NCBI GenBank assembly: GCA_028736075.1 | Contig: CP117875.1 | Location: 682,001 to 746,000, forward strand | Origin: Chryseobacterium sp. KACC 21268 | Lineage (GTDB): Bacteria > Bacteroidota > Bacteroidia > Flavobacteriales > Weeksellaceae | Reading direction: 5' to 3' | Length of the DNA stretch: 64,000 nt | Part shown: piece after piece, positions 43,957-53,230 of the stretch | Layout of the letters: the number at the start of each line of letters is the position of its first letter | Position numbering within the stretch: position 1 is the stretch's first letter | Program-made: the position numbers and the translations under genes | Notes under the pieces: generated by a model | What the model was told of the DNA's origin: nothing | The model's input: only the letters and a program-made list of their open reading frames with translations | Databases searched by the model: none

Positions 43957-44619
43957 TTAAATTATTCCTAAATCCTTACAGCGCGCAATAAGTTGTTCGT
44001 TGTTTTTTACCGTCAATGCTAGCTTCATCGCATTCATTCTTTTTTCTACGCTGCTTAAACTATTTGGGTGAATATCTCTCTCCTGAAGGATCTGAGGGAT
44101 GTTTTTTTGCAAAATGCCTTCTGATAATAACTGAATAAGTATAATGTCATAATTGCTGAATTCCAACGTATTCATACTTTTCACAGGCAGTTTGAGATCG
44201 TGAGAAATATAGACTTCATCTTTATAAACCGATTCAATAGCTTTTTTAAGTTCCCTCGAATCGGAACGCGCTTTTCTTACAAATGCATTGATGTTTAATT
44301 CGTTGAATAATAAATCTATAACGCCAAGTCTATGCTCTGCAGAAAAGACAATGATCTTGAGTTCCGGATGGATTTCGCGACAACATTTCACCAGTTCCCT
44401 TCCGTTTTTGATGAACTGTTTTCTGTGATCTTCTTCAAAAGACAAATCTGTAATCAGGAGCTCGTATGGACCGGTTTCCAATGATTTTTTAAGTTTCGCA
44501 AATGCATCATCACAGTAGTACACGTGATCTACCTTTGCAATTTGGAGCTCTTCCGACACTCTTTGCACAGAAAAATTACTGCTTTCGTGATCTTCGGCGA
44601 TTAATATTTTACTGAACAT
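43957..44619 (-). CDS. Response regulator
   Basis: 220 residues. Receiver domain (1-135) with the acidic pair near IAEDHE (E9, D10) and the phospho-acceptor D58 in LLITDLS, Lys in FVRKARSD. The C-terminal helical region (about 155-215) resembles a LuxR/GerE HTH (IILIQLLSEGILQKNIPQILQERDIHPNSLSSVEKRM). It overlaps the histidine kinase by 11 bases. Target genes are unknown. Confidence 0.88.
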   Translation of the reverse strand: MFSKILIAEDHESSNFSVQRVSEELQIAKVDHVYYCDDAFAKLKKSLETGPYELLITDLSFEEDHRKQFIKNGRELVKCCREIHPELKIIVFSAEHRLGVIDLLFNELNINAFVRKARSDSRELKKAIESVYKDEVYISHDLKLPVKSMNTLEFSNYDIILIQLLSEGILQKNIPQILQERDIHPNSLSSVEKRMNAMKLALTVKNNEQLIARCKDLGII

Positions 44620-46297
44620 TTCCTGTAGTTTTAATTGATAATTTGAGACCCAAAGTGCTCTTTTCGATTTCTAGATTTGCATGGATTTGCTTTAATCTGG
44701 ATTTCATATTTTTAAATCCATTTTTTTCAGAAAAGTCTTCCGGTAGACCTATTCCATTATCTACATACTTGATTTCGTGCGTGTCTTTCTCTTGAATAAA
44801 TCTGAAAATAACCTGGGATGCGTGGCTGTGTTTTTTCATATTTACCAATAGTTCGCGGATGATCTGGAACAGCTCTTCTTTTGAAAAGTGATTGATGCCT
44901 AACCAAAAATCGTGATCATTTCCTATAATAATAATTTTGGTTTTGTCATTGTCAAAAGCGCTGACCAGTCCCAAAATCCTTTCATTGAAGTCCTGTTGCA
45001 AGACATCATCGTAGGATAGATTGCGTGATTTTTCGTACATCAACTCTAGCTTGTCCAGTATTTTTTCTTTTGGAAGATTGTTTTGATGTTCAATCGTTGT
45101 CATCACTTCATAGATTCCGTTGGCAACCACATCATGGACTTTTTTTGAAAAATCCAGACGCTGCTCCTGCAATCTGTTGTTGGCTTCTAAAATTTGTCTT
45201 TGGCGTCTTTTTTTGATCCAGATGTAAGAAATGACAGAAATTAAAATAAAAAATAACAGCAGAAGAACAATAATTAGATTTTGTCTTTCAACCTGATATT
45301 CATGAACCTCGTGCTCTTTTTGAAGTTTCAGATTCTCTGCTTTGGATTTTTCACTTTCAAAACGTATTAGTGCGAATTGATTTTTGGCTTTATTTTTTGC
45401 ATTGACCAAACTATCCTGAATTCTGGAGTAATCTTCAAAATAATTTTGCGCGTGCAAACCATCAGATATTTTTATTAAATTCTGTAAAGCCTCCAGTTGG
45501 TCCTCTGGATATTGCAATTTTTTTGCGAGAGCCAGCATTTTGTTGGAGTATAATCTGGAAGAATCTGCATTTTTTTTAACATAATAAGATGAGAGATAGG
45601 CGTACGCTGCATCCTGCGTCCAGTCATCATCCAGATTTTCGCTTAGTTTTTCTGCTATGAGGTAGTTGTGGATTGGATTATAGTTTTGATCTTCAAACCA
45701 TTTGGACCGGGAAAAATTAAGTAAGAGCCGGGGATAAAATTCGCTTTTAGAACCTACGCTATCCAATAATTTGGTGTAGATCTCAATAGCTTTTCTGTAA
45801 TTTTTTTCATTGTGATAAACGATAGCAATATTATTTGCCAGCATCATCTTATCAATAGGATCTTTCGTGAATTGGAATGCTTTATCATAAAACCTTTTTG
45901 AATCTTTGTAATTCTTGAGATTATTGGATGCAACGCCCAAATTGTTATAGTTGGAAAACAGAAAGTTGTGATGCGCCAAATCCTTTTCCTTGAAGAACTT
46001 GTCCGCATGCAAACTAGTTTCTATACTTCCAAAATTGTCGCCCGCTTTTTCTTGAATGATGGCCATATTCACAAAGCTTTTCCCCATTCCGAAACTGTCA
46101 TTTCTTTTCTGAAAAAGCTCCTTTGCTTTGTCCAGATAAAAGAATGAGCTGTCCGAGTCTTTATCCATAAAGACGAAAGCTTTTTCGTAAAAAGGATTAA
46201 TTTGTTTTTTTGATGAATCAATTTTTGGTTCTTCCGTTTTGGAACATCCAATTAGAATCAAAATCAAAATCAAAATATATAAGAAAGGTCTTAGCAA
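44609..46297 (-). CDS. TPR-containing lipoprotein-type sensor histidine kinase
   Basis: 562 residues. N-terminal lipobox-like signal (LILIGCSK, C18), a periplasmic tetratricopeptide region (about 40-300, e.g. NYNNLGVASNNLKNYKDSKRFYDKAFQ), a membrane helix (LIIVLLLLFFILISVISYIWI, about 332-352) and a cytoplasmic HisKA_3-type kinase: phospho-His in SKKVHDVVANG, N-box ELLVNMKKHSHASQV, G1 box DNGIGLP. Lipid attachment of a protein with a membrane helix is odd; the Cys may simply follow a signal anchor. Sensed signal unknown. Confidence 0.88.
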   Translation of the reverse strand: MLRPFLYILILILILIGCSKTEEPKIDSSKKQINPFYEKAFVFMDKDSDSSFFYLDKAKELFQKRNDSFGMGKSFVNMAIIQEKAGDNFGSIETSLHADKFFKEKDLAHHNFLFSNYNNLGVASNNLKNYKDSKRFYDKAFQFTKDPIDKMMLANNIAIVYHNEKNYRKAIEIYTKLLDSVGSKSEFYPRLLLNFSRSKWFEDQNYNPIHNYLIAEKLSENLDDDWTQDAAYAYLSSYYVKKNADSSRLYSNKMLALAKKLQYPEDQLEALQNLIKISDGLHAQNYFEDYSRIQDSLVNAKNKAKNQFALIRFESEKSKAENLKLQKEHEVHEYQVERQNLIIVLLLLFFILISVISYIWIKKRRQRQILEANNRLQEQRLDFSKKVHDVVANGIYEVMTTIEHQNNLPKEKILDKLELMYEKSRNLSYDDVLQQDFNERILGLVSAFDNDKTKIIIIGNDHDFWLGINHFSKEELFQIIRELLVNMKKHSHASQVIFRFIQEKDTHEIKYVDNGIGLPEDFSEKNGFKNMKSRLKQIHANLEIEKSTLGLKLSIKTTGNVQ

Positions 46298-46374
46298 ACT
46301 TTACAATTTATCCGAAATTTAAGGAAAATAACAATAATTGAATAATAATTTATTCTGAAATCATCGTTAATCAG

Positions 46375-46382
46375 TATTTTTG
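46375..46382 (+). promoter_or_regulatory. TAnnTTTG promoter element (SprT-like gene)
   Basis: TATTTTTG. It overlaps the longer start at 46380 and supports the ATG at 46404. Confidence 0.4.
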
Positions 46383-46403
46383 TTGATCATTCTGTTATTA
46401 TTA

Positions 46404-47009
46404 ATGTCAATCAAAACTTTAGAGCAATATCTGCCGGAGAACACTTTTCCTTTTCTCAAAAAATGGTTTGCGGATTATTATATTCATATCAAAATTACCA
46501 AAAACAGGAACAGCAAACTCGGCGATTACAGAAGGTTGCCAGACAAATCTCATCAGATTACAGTCAATTCTACGTTAGACAAGCAACTTTTCTTTTTTGT
46601 TTTGACTCACGAACTGGCGCACCTTATTGCATTTGAGAAGTTTAATTTCAGAATCAGTGCGCACGGCAAAGAGTGGAAAAATACTTTTACCGAGATGCTT
46701 CTGGAAAGTTTGGAAATCTACACCGATGATTTGAAACCCATTATTTTTCAGTTTTCAAAAAATCCGAAAGCAAACTTTATGGCGAGTCCAGAATTAGTCC
46801 GCTATTTCCATATCGAAAATCCTGAAGATAATTTTATTTTTATTGAGGATTTATTAATTAATGATGAATTCCGCTACAAGGGTGAGGATTATAGATTATT
46901 GGAAAAAAAGAAAAAGTTATATCTTTGCATCAATTCAAATAACGAGAAAAAATATTTATTCCGACCTTTAGCAAAAGTCGAAAAACTGATAATAGATGAA
47001 CAAAAATAA
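46404..47009 (+). CDS. SprT-like zinc metalloprotease-fold protein
   Basis: 201 residues from the ATG at 46404. Metal motif HELAH at residues 69-73, with a third ligand His in the ISAHGKEW segment. The N-terminal 50 residues carry the usual SprT lead-in (FLKKWFADYYIHIKI...LGDYRRLPDKSHQITVN). The family includes Spartan-type DNA-protein crosslink proteases, but its bacterial role is unproven. Its 3' end overlaps the mannose-1-phosphate guanylyltransferase start by 14 bases. Confidence 0.85.
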   Translation: MSIKTLEQYLPENTFPFLKKWFADYYIHIKITKNRNSKLGDYRRLPDKSHQITVNSTLDKQLFFFVLTHELAHLIAFEKFNFRISAHGKEWKNTFTEMLLESLEIYTDDLKPIIFQFSKNPKANFMASPELVRYFHIENPEDNFIFIEDLLINDEFRYKGEDYRLLEKKKKLYLCINSNNEKKYLFRPLAKVEKLIIDEQK

Positions 47010-48078
47010 TAATTACTGTGTGATAATGGCTGGAGGTATTGGAAGCCGATTTTGGCCAATGAGTACCCAAAAATTTCCAAAACAGTTTCACGACATACTA
47101 GGAACGGGGAGAACAATGATTCAGCAGACTTATGACAGAATCAACCAATTGATCCCAAAAGAAAATATCTATGTGATTACAAATCAGGAATATGTAGACC
47201 TTACGCATCAGCAGTTGCCAGATATCCCAGCCAATAATATCGTTGGCGAGCCTGCGATGAAAAATACATCGGCCTGCAACCTGTATATGGCAAAGAAGAT
47301 TGAAAGCGTAAATCCAGACGCAAATATCATTGTAATGCCAGCCGATCACTTGATCCTAAAAGAAAAAGCTTTTCTGGACAAAGTGGAATTAGGTTTCAAA
47401 TTAACTTCAGAAAATGATTATTTAATTACGCTTGGTATTACGCCGACTCGACCAGACACTGGGTACGGCTATATCCAGTTCATTCAGGAAAATAATGAAG
47501 ACTACTCCAAAGTGAAAACTTTCACAGAGAAACCTGATTTGGATATTGCGAAAAGTTTTGTGGAGTCCGGAGATTTCTTATGGAATGCAGGGATCTTCGT
47601 TTGGAGCGTCAAAAGTATTTTGTCTGCCTTCAAAAAATATCTTCCCGAGATGTCCAACCAATTCAATAATTGCGAATATAATTGTGAGGCAGAGCAGGAG
47701 TGTATCGATCTGATTTATCCTACGGTAAGCAAGATTTCTATTGACAATGGTATTCTTGAAAAAGCCAAAAATGTCTATGTCATTCCGGCAAATCTTGGCT
47801 GGAGCGATCTTGGAACCTGGACTTCTGTTTACACCAATGCTGACAAGAATGATGATAATAATGCCATCAGCTCCAAAAATGTTTTGACTTACAACTCGAA
47901 AGGCAATGTGATCCGAATCAAAAATCAAAACAAAGCAGCAGTGATTGATGGTCTTAAAAACTATATTATTGTTGATACGGAAAAGGCTTTGCTGATCTGT
48001 CCTAGAGATAATGATCAGCTAATCAAGGATTATGTTCTAGACCTCAAAAATCTCAAAAAGGGAGAACGATTTATGTAA
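46996..48078 (+). CDS. manC: Mannose-1-phosphate guanylyltransferase
   Basis: 360 residues, nucleotidyltransferase domain only (no phosphomannose isomerase domain as in the bifunctional type). Signature VIMAGGIGSRFWPMS at about residues 9-23, with EPAMKNTSACNLY, MPADHLI, FTEKPD and LWNAGIFVW. It makes GDP-mannose for glycan synthesis. It overlaps the SprT-like gene by 14 bases. Terminator at 48105. Confidence 0.93.
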   Translation: MNKNNNYCVIMAGGIGSRFWPMSTQKFPKQFHDILGTGRTMIQQTYDRINQLIPKENIYVITNQEYVDLTHQQLPDIPANNIVGEPAMKNTSACNLYMAKKIESVNPDANIIVMPADHLILKEKAFLDKVELGFKLTSENDYLITLGITPTRPDTGYGYIQFIQENNEDYSKVKTFTEKPDLDIAKSFVESGDFLWNAGIFVWSVKSILSAFKKYLPEMSNQFNNCEYNCEAEQECIDLIYPTVSKISIDNGILEKAKNVYVIPANLGWSDLGTWTSVYTNADKNDDNNAISSKNVLTYNSKGNVIRIKNQNKAAVIDGLKNYIIVDTEKALLICPRDNDQLIKDYVLDLKNLKKGERFM

Positions 48079-48104
48079 TTCAATTAATTTGTCAAAAAAT
48101 ATTT

Positions 48105-48136
48105 AACTCTTTGGTTTTGATCAAAGAGTTTTTTTT
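48105..48136 (+). terminator. Intrinsic terminator of manC
   Basis: Arms AACTCTTTG / CAAAGAGTT followed by a T8 tract. The same T tract runs into TATTTTTG (48136-48143), a promoter-like box for the next gene. Confidence 0.8.
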
Positions 48137-48159
48137 ATTTTTGGTAAAACAAAACACAA

Positions 48160-49692
48160 ATGCTTGTCAAAATCTACGGTGCGGCCATTCACGGCGTTTC
48201 TGCACAAATTATTACCATTGAGGTCAATGTTGATCAAGGCGTTGGTTACCATTTGGTAGGCTTGCCGGATAATGCCATCAAGGAAAGCAGTTATCGTATT
48301 TCTGCGGCACTTAAGAATTCTGGCTTCAAAATTCCGGGTAAGAAAATTACTATTAATATGGCTCCCGCAGATCTTCGGAAAGAAGGTTCAGCTTATGATC
48401 TGAGTCTGGCTTTGGGCATTCTGGCGGCTTCCGATTTGATTAAATATGATACGCTAGGCGATTACATCATAATGGGAGAACTCTCTCTGGATGGCAGTTT
48501 GCAACCGATCCGTGGTGTTTTGCCAATTGCAATCAAAGCTAGAGAAGATGGTTTCAAAGGCATTATTCTTCCGAAGAAAAACGCGAGAGAAGCGGCCATT
48601 GTCAATCAGTTGGATGTTTACGGAATTGATAATATCAAGGAAATCATTGACTTTTTTAATGATGATGTTGCATTGGAAAAATTTGAGATTGATACGCGAA
48701 AAGAATTTCAAGACAAGATAGATCATTTCCCATTCGATTTTGATGAAGTGAAAGGCCAAGAAGCGGCCAAACGTGCAATGGAAGTTGCCGCCGCTGGTGG
48801 TCACAATATTATTTTGATCGGCTCGCCCGGAAGTGGAAAGACAATGCTTGCGAAACGATTGCCAAGTATCTTACCTGCACTCAGTCTCAAAGAATCGCTG
48901 GAAACTACCAAAATTCATTCTGTTGCTGGAAAGATGGGAGCTGAGACATCATTAATTACCATTCGTCCGTTTCGTTCGCCACATCATACGATTTCGGACG
49001 TCGCGCTAGTCGGTGGCGGAAGTTATCCTCAGCCTGGCGAAATTTCCTTGGCTCACAATGGCGTCTTATTTCTTGATGAAATGCCTGAATTTAAACGAAC
49101 AGTCTTGGAAGTGATGCGACAACCGCTGGAAGACAGAGTTGTTACCATTTCACGAGCCAAATTCACAATAGAATACCCAGCAAGTTTTATGCTTGTCGCA
49201 AGTATGAATCCAAGTCCAAGCGGCTATTTCCCCGATGATCCGAATAATACGTCATCGACAATGGAGATGCAAAGATATATGAACAAACTGTCAGGACCAC
49301 TTCTTGACAGAATCGACATTCATATCGAAGTTTCAAAGGTGGAATATGACCAGTTGGCAGAAAAGAAAAAAGGGGAAAGTAGCGCTAGCATCCGAGCTAG
49401 AGTCAACAAAGCGCGAGACATTCAAAATGAACGTTACAAAGATTCCGACATCAGCTACAATGCGCAAATGGGATCCAAAGAAATGGAAAAATATTGCGAG
49501 CTGGACGAGTATTCCCAATTATTGATCAAGGCGGCAATGCTTAAACTAAATCTTTCGGCAAGAGCCTACAGCCGAATCTTGAAAGTTGCAAGAACCATTG
49601 CAGATCTGGAAAATTCTGAGAATATCGAAGGCGATCATATCTCGGAAGCGATTCAATACAGAAGTTTGGATCGTGATTTTTGGAATGTGTAG
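48160..49692 (+). CDS. YifB family Mg chelatase-like AAA ATPase (ComM-like)
   Basis: 510 residues. An N-terminal Lon-protease-like S5 fold (1-165: VDQGVGYHLVGLPDNAIKES; MAPADLRKEGSAYDLSLALGIL), then an AAA domain with Walker A GSPGSGKTM at about residue 222 and Walker B GVLFLDEMPEF, and a C-terminal helical domain (LSARAYSRILKVARTIADLE). ComM relatives promote branch migration during natural transformation. Here the gene stands alone. Confidence 0.93.
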   Translation: MLVKIYGAAIHGVSAQIITIEVNVDQGVGYHLVGLPDNAIKESSYRISAALKNSGFKIPGKKITINMAPADLRKEGSAYDLSLALGILAASDLIKYDTLGDYIIMGELSLDGSLQPIRGVLPIAIKAREDGFKGIILPKKNAREAAIVNQLDVYGIDNIKEIIDFFNDDVALEKFEIDTRKEFQDKIDHFPFDFDEVKGQEAAKRAMEVAAAGGHNIILIGSPGSGKTMLAKRLPSILPALSLKESLETTKIHSVAGKMGAETSLITIRPFRSPHHTISDVALVGGGSYPQPGEISLAHNGVLFLDEMPEFKRTVLEVMRQPLEDRVVTISRAKFTIEYPASFMLVASMNPSPSGYFPDDPNNTSSTMEMQRYMNKLSGPLLDRIDIHIEVSKVEYDQLAEKKKGESSASIRARVNKARDIQNERYKDSDISYNAQMGSKEMEKYCELDEYSQLLIKAAMLKLNLSARAYSRILKVARTIADLENSENIEGDHISEAIQYRSLDRDFWNV

Positions 49693-49733
49693 AAACAGTA
49701 AGATCATCTAAATTGAGATTATCTTACTGTTTT
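49693..49733. terminator. Intrinsic terminator after yifB-like gene
   Basis: 12-bp arms AAACAGTAAGAT / ATCTTACTGTTT, loop about 17 bases. Can serve the ATPase gene (+) and possibly the convergent bestrophin gene (-). Confidence 0.75.
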
Positions 49734-49808
49734 AGTGATATAATTTCAAAATATAAATTCTATTAAATTATCACAATATCAATCTTTATCTTTTGTTAGT
49801 TTTTAATT

Positions 49809-50834
49809 TTAAATCAAAACCCCATTTTTAGAACCAATCGGTTCCGGAAGATCATCGTGTTCGCCAATGATTTGGAGAAGATCAATCTCAATAGTTCTGC
49901 AGATCGAAAGCATGGGAATATCAAACATCAATCCGCCAAAAGGATTTTCAGAGTAATCACCGACGAGTTCCATAATAATATAAATCCATCCGACAATTAC
50001 ACAAAACGGAATACATGTCCAGATTCCCCAATCGCCCAACTTGCTGAATTCGCTGACCAAACCTAATGGTAAAAGAATAATGAAAATTACAATAAAAATA
50101 AATCCTGAATTAGCAAACTGTCGCGGAGAAGGGAATTTCTTTATTCTTTCCGCCTGCCCCTGATAATCATAGAAATCGTTTTGACAGGTTTGCAATTGCA
50201 TGTGTTCAAAATCTGTAATGACATTGTGTTTTTTCAAATGACTGAGATCTTTTGCCTGTTTTGAAATTAGGTAGGTAGCAAAGTTTTTATATTTTTCCTG
50301 CAATTCAAATTCGTCATCTGAAAGATATCTTTTCTGAAAAAGTGGTGTTCTGCTATAATCCGGAAATCCTGCCTTTATAAGTCTGTGTCTTTTGAAATTA
50401 ATACTCCCAAAATGTCTTTCAAGACTCATATGTTCCCATTCTGTAGGGATTAGAAGCTGATCTCTTAATGTATATAACCATGCGATATGACGGTAAACTA
50501 TTTGTTTTTTTAAATCTTTTATGTAATGCATTTCTCCTTTTTCAGTATCGAATGCAGCCAGCATAGAGGTAAAAGATCTGCTGGAGTTTACAATTGCTCC
50601 CCATATTTTCCTAGCCTCCCAAAGTCTGTCATAAGCCTGATTGCTTTTGAAACCGACAAAAAAAGCGACCGCAGTACCCACCAAGGTCAGCGGAACCAAA
50701 GGAATTGTCATCCACTGCCACTCAAAAAAATAGTAGATGGCGGCTACGAAAGTGCTCCATGCAGTAAGCCAAACGAGATGCAATCCCGCAAGATTTGCAA
50801 TCTGTTTGTAATTGAAATATTTAGTTGTAATCAT
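49809..50834 (-). CDS. Bestrophin family protein (second paralog)
   Basis: 341 residues with the bestrophin core: TALVGTAVAFFVGFKSNQAYDRLWEARKIWGAIVNSSRSF in plan (residues about 50-90; key FKSNQAYDRLWEAR) and ICRTIEIDLLQIIGE near the end. Three or four membrane helices (e.g. IFIVIFIILLPLGLVS). Compared with the 293-residue paralog at 29080, it has a larger middle domain. Predicted ion channel of the inner membrane. Gene alone, next to the convergent yifB-like gene. Confidence 0.9.
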   Translation of the reverse strand: MITTKYFNYKQIANLAGLHLVWLTAWSTFVAAIYYFFEWQWMTIPLVPLTLVGTAVAFFVGFKSNQAYDRLWEARKIWGAIVNSSRSFTSMLAAFDTEKGEMHYIKDLKKQIVYRHIAWLYTLRDQLLIPTEWEHMSLERHFGSINFKRHRLIKAGFPDYSRTPLFQKRYLSDDEFELQEKYKNFATYLISKQAKDLSHLKKHNVITDFEHMQLQTCQNDFYDYQGQAERIKKFPSPRQFANSGFIFIVIFIILLPLGLVSEFSKLGDWGIWTCIPFCVIVGWIYIIMELVGDYSENPFGGLMFDIPMLSICRTIEIDLLQIIGEHDDLPEPIGSKNGVLI

Positions 50835-50983
50835 TTAATAGAGAAATTAAGTAAACGAAGTTATAAAAAACCATACACAAAACTCTAAAAATTAGTTACG
50901 GCTTAAAATTTCTTTCACTTATTTTTTGCGCATTTGGAAACATTTCCTTTTCTCCTTGTCTTTTTAGAAATACATTTTAGAAA

Positions 50984-51466
50984 TTAAAACAATCCACTTT
51001 CAGTTGGATTCTCAAAATAAGTATCAATTTCTAATTTTCCAGATTTTGCTGCGGCAACAGCCAATTGATCACAGATCTCATTTTCAGTATGTCCAGCGTG
51101 ACCTTTGATCCAGTGGAATTTTGGATTGTGAAGTTGATACAACTTGTAAAATGCTTTCCAGAGATCGGGGTTTTTCACATTCTTCCAGCCACGTTTGATC
51201 CAGCCGTAGATCCATTTTTGGTTAATGGCATCTGCAACGTATTTGCTGTCGGTAAAGATGTGGACATCATTATCAGACGTTCTCAGATTGCCTAATGCTA
51301 CGATTACCGCCATCAATTCCATTCGGTTGTTGGTGGTTTTTCTGAACCCTTTGGAATAGGTTTTCTGGTATTTTTTTTCGGGAACGCGCATCAAGATTCC
51401 GTAACCGCCTGGTCCGGGATTTCCACTGCAAGCGCCGTCTGTGTAGATTTCGACTTTTAAACTCAA
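50984..51466 (-). CDS. rnhA: Ribonuclease HI
   Basis: 160 residues. Active-site motifs IYTDGACSGNPGPGG (D10), NRMELMAVI (Glu), FTDSKYV (Asp) and HTENEICDQLA (His/Asp). Cleaves the RNA strand of RNA-DNA hybrids. Its ATG lies 9 bases after the dnaB stop on the same strand, so both are probably in one operon. Confidence 0.96.
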   Translation of the reverse strand: MSLKVEIYTDGACSGNPGPGGYGILMRVPEKKYQKTYSKGFRKTTNNRMELMAVIVALGNLRTSDNDVHIFTDSKYVADAINQKWIYGWIKRGWKNVKNPDLWKAFYKLYQLHNPKFHWIKGHAGHTENEICDQLAVAAAKSGKLEIDTYFENPTESGLF

Positions 51467-51475
51467 AACAGAAAC

Positions 51476-53047
51476 TTAAAATGGCATATCATCGTCATCA
51501 TCATTCATCGCAGAGCCGGAAACCTGATTGTTATTCGGAATTCCGAAGGCTGAATGCGGATCGCTGGTGATGGTAATTTTGTCAAAACCTGAAGGCTCAT
51601 CTTTCTGCCCGAAATTGGAAGGCGTATATTCGTAATTCGTCCCAAGATCGGCAAACTTACCAATGTTCTTGTGGAAAGCCAATCGCACGTCCGCTGTCGC
51701 ACCATTTCTATGTTTCGCGATGATGATCTCAGCTTGGTTTTCTGTGCTTGTTTCTGCGCCTTCTTCGTCATTATCCCAAACGCCGATCTTGTAATATTCT
51801 GGTCGGAAGATGAAGGACACGATATCCGCATCTTGCTCGATGGCTCCAGATTCACGGAGGTCAGAAAGCATTGGTCTTTTTCCTGGTCTTGTTTCCACAC
51901 TTCTGGAAAGCTGGGAAAGTGCAATTACCGGAACGTTCAGTTCTTTTGCAATCGCCTTCAAGGATCTCGAGATCATCGCAATTTCCTGCTCACGGTTTCC
52001 AGCGCCTTTTCCAGAACTGGCTGTCATCAGCTGAAGGTAATCGACCATAATGATCTTCACACCGTGTTGCATTACCAATCTTCTACATTTCGCACGAAAA
52101 TCGAATATGGAAAGGGAAGGTGTTTCGTCAATATAAAGCGGCGCGTTTTCCAAAGCAGAAACGTTCGTGAACAATCTCTGCCATTCTTCATCTGCCATTT
52201 GCCCTTTTCTCAATTTCTCAGAGGAGATCCCAGTTTCTGAGGAGATCATCCTTGTGATCAACTGGACCGAAGCCATCTCCAAAGAGAACAATGCCATTGG
52301 AATATTGTGATCCACGCAGATGTTTCTCGCCATCGATAGGATGAAAGCTGTTTTTCCCATCGCCGGTCTTGCGGCGATGATGATAAGGTCGGAATTTTGC
52401 CAACCGCCGGTTTCTTTGTCCAAAGCTGTAAATCCAGATGGAACTCCAGACAGTCCTTCTTTATCTTTTAAAGATTTGATTTTTTCAATCGCTTCTTTTA
52501 CCAATGAATTGGCTGTGTCGAAACCTTTTTTGATGGTGCCGTTTGTGATTTCGAAGAATGATTGTTCGGCTTTATCGAGCAATTCGAAAACGTCGGTGGT
52601 TTCTTTGTAAGAGCTGTCGATCACATTAGCAGACACATTGATCAATGATCTTAAAATGAATTTTTCCAAGATCACACGCACGTGATATTCGATGTGAGCA
52701 GATGAACTTACACCCATCGTCAAGTCAATAATATAATGATCGCCACCGCCAAGACTTAGTTTTTCAGTCCTTTTAAGTTCCTGAATCACAGTCATCAAGT
52801 CAATCGGTGAATTGCTTTCGTACAATTTCAAAATTGCCGCAAATATGGTTTGATGCCTTGGATCGTAGAAAACGTCCGCCGTCAATAAGTCTATGGAATG
52901 GTCGAGCCCTTTTCTGTCAATTAGAAAAGTTCCGATTACAATTTTTTCAAAATCCAATGCATTGGGCGGCATTTTGCCATCCGAAATAGAGAGTTCCTTT
53001 GCAAAATTACCGTGAATCAAACTCGATAATGTATCCTTCTGTGCCAT
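51476..53047 (-). CDS. dnaB: Replicative DNA helicase DnaB
   Basis: 523 residues. N-terminal primase-interacting domain (about 25-130) and RecA-type helicase domain with Walker A ARPAMGKTAF (about 225-234), MVDYLQLM (Walker B) and ALSQLSRSVETRPGKRPMLSDLRESGAIEQDAD. No intein. The C-terminal tail is acidic (NDDDDDMPF). A TATCTTTG promoter box lies only 4 bases before the ATG, so the mRNA may lack a leader. Operon with rnhA. Confidence 0.97.
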   Translation of the reverse strand: MAQKDTLSSLIHGNFAKELSISDGKMPPNALDFEKIVIGTFLIDRKGLDHSIDLLTADVFYDPRHQTIFAAILKLYESNSPIDLMTVIQELKRTEKLSLGGGDHYIIDLTMGVSSSAHIEYHVRVILEKFILRSLINVSANVIDSSYKETTDVFELLDKAEQSFFEITNGTIKKGFDTANSLVKEAIEKIKSLKDKEGLSGVPSGFTALDKETGGWQNSDLIIIAARPAMGKTAFILSMARNICVDHNIPMALFSLEMASVQLITRMISSETGISSEKLRKGQMADEEWQRLFTNVSALENAPLYIDETPSLSIFDFRAKCRRLVMQHGVKIIMVDYLQLMTASSGKGAGNREQEIAMISRSLKAIAKELNVPVIALSQLSRSVETRPGKRPMLSDLRESGAIEQDADIVSFIFRPEYYKIGVWDNDEEGAETSTENQAEIIIAKHRNGATADVRLAFHKNIGKFADLGTNYEYTPSNFGQKDEPSGFDKITITSDPHSAFGIPNNNQVSGSAMNDDDDDMPF

Positions 53048-53051
53048 TGTA

Positions 53052-53059
53052 CAAAGATA
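53052..53059 (-). promoter_or_regulatory. TAnnTTTG promoter element at the dnaB start
   Basis: Minus strand TATCTTTG ends 4 bases before the dnaB ATG. No matching TTG at the usual distance. If used, transcription would begin at or next to the start codon. Confidence 0.4.
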
Positions 53060-53230
53060 TAATTTTTAAGAGTTTTATTGATTTTAGTTTTAAGCAAACA
53101 ATCCACATTAATTCGAATTAATTGTTGATAAAGTGAAATTATCTGTAACAATTATGCAAAAAAGTGAACTTAATAGATAGAAACATTAGCAAATTCTAAA
53201 TTCCTTAAATTTAACCAAATTAATTCTCTT

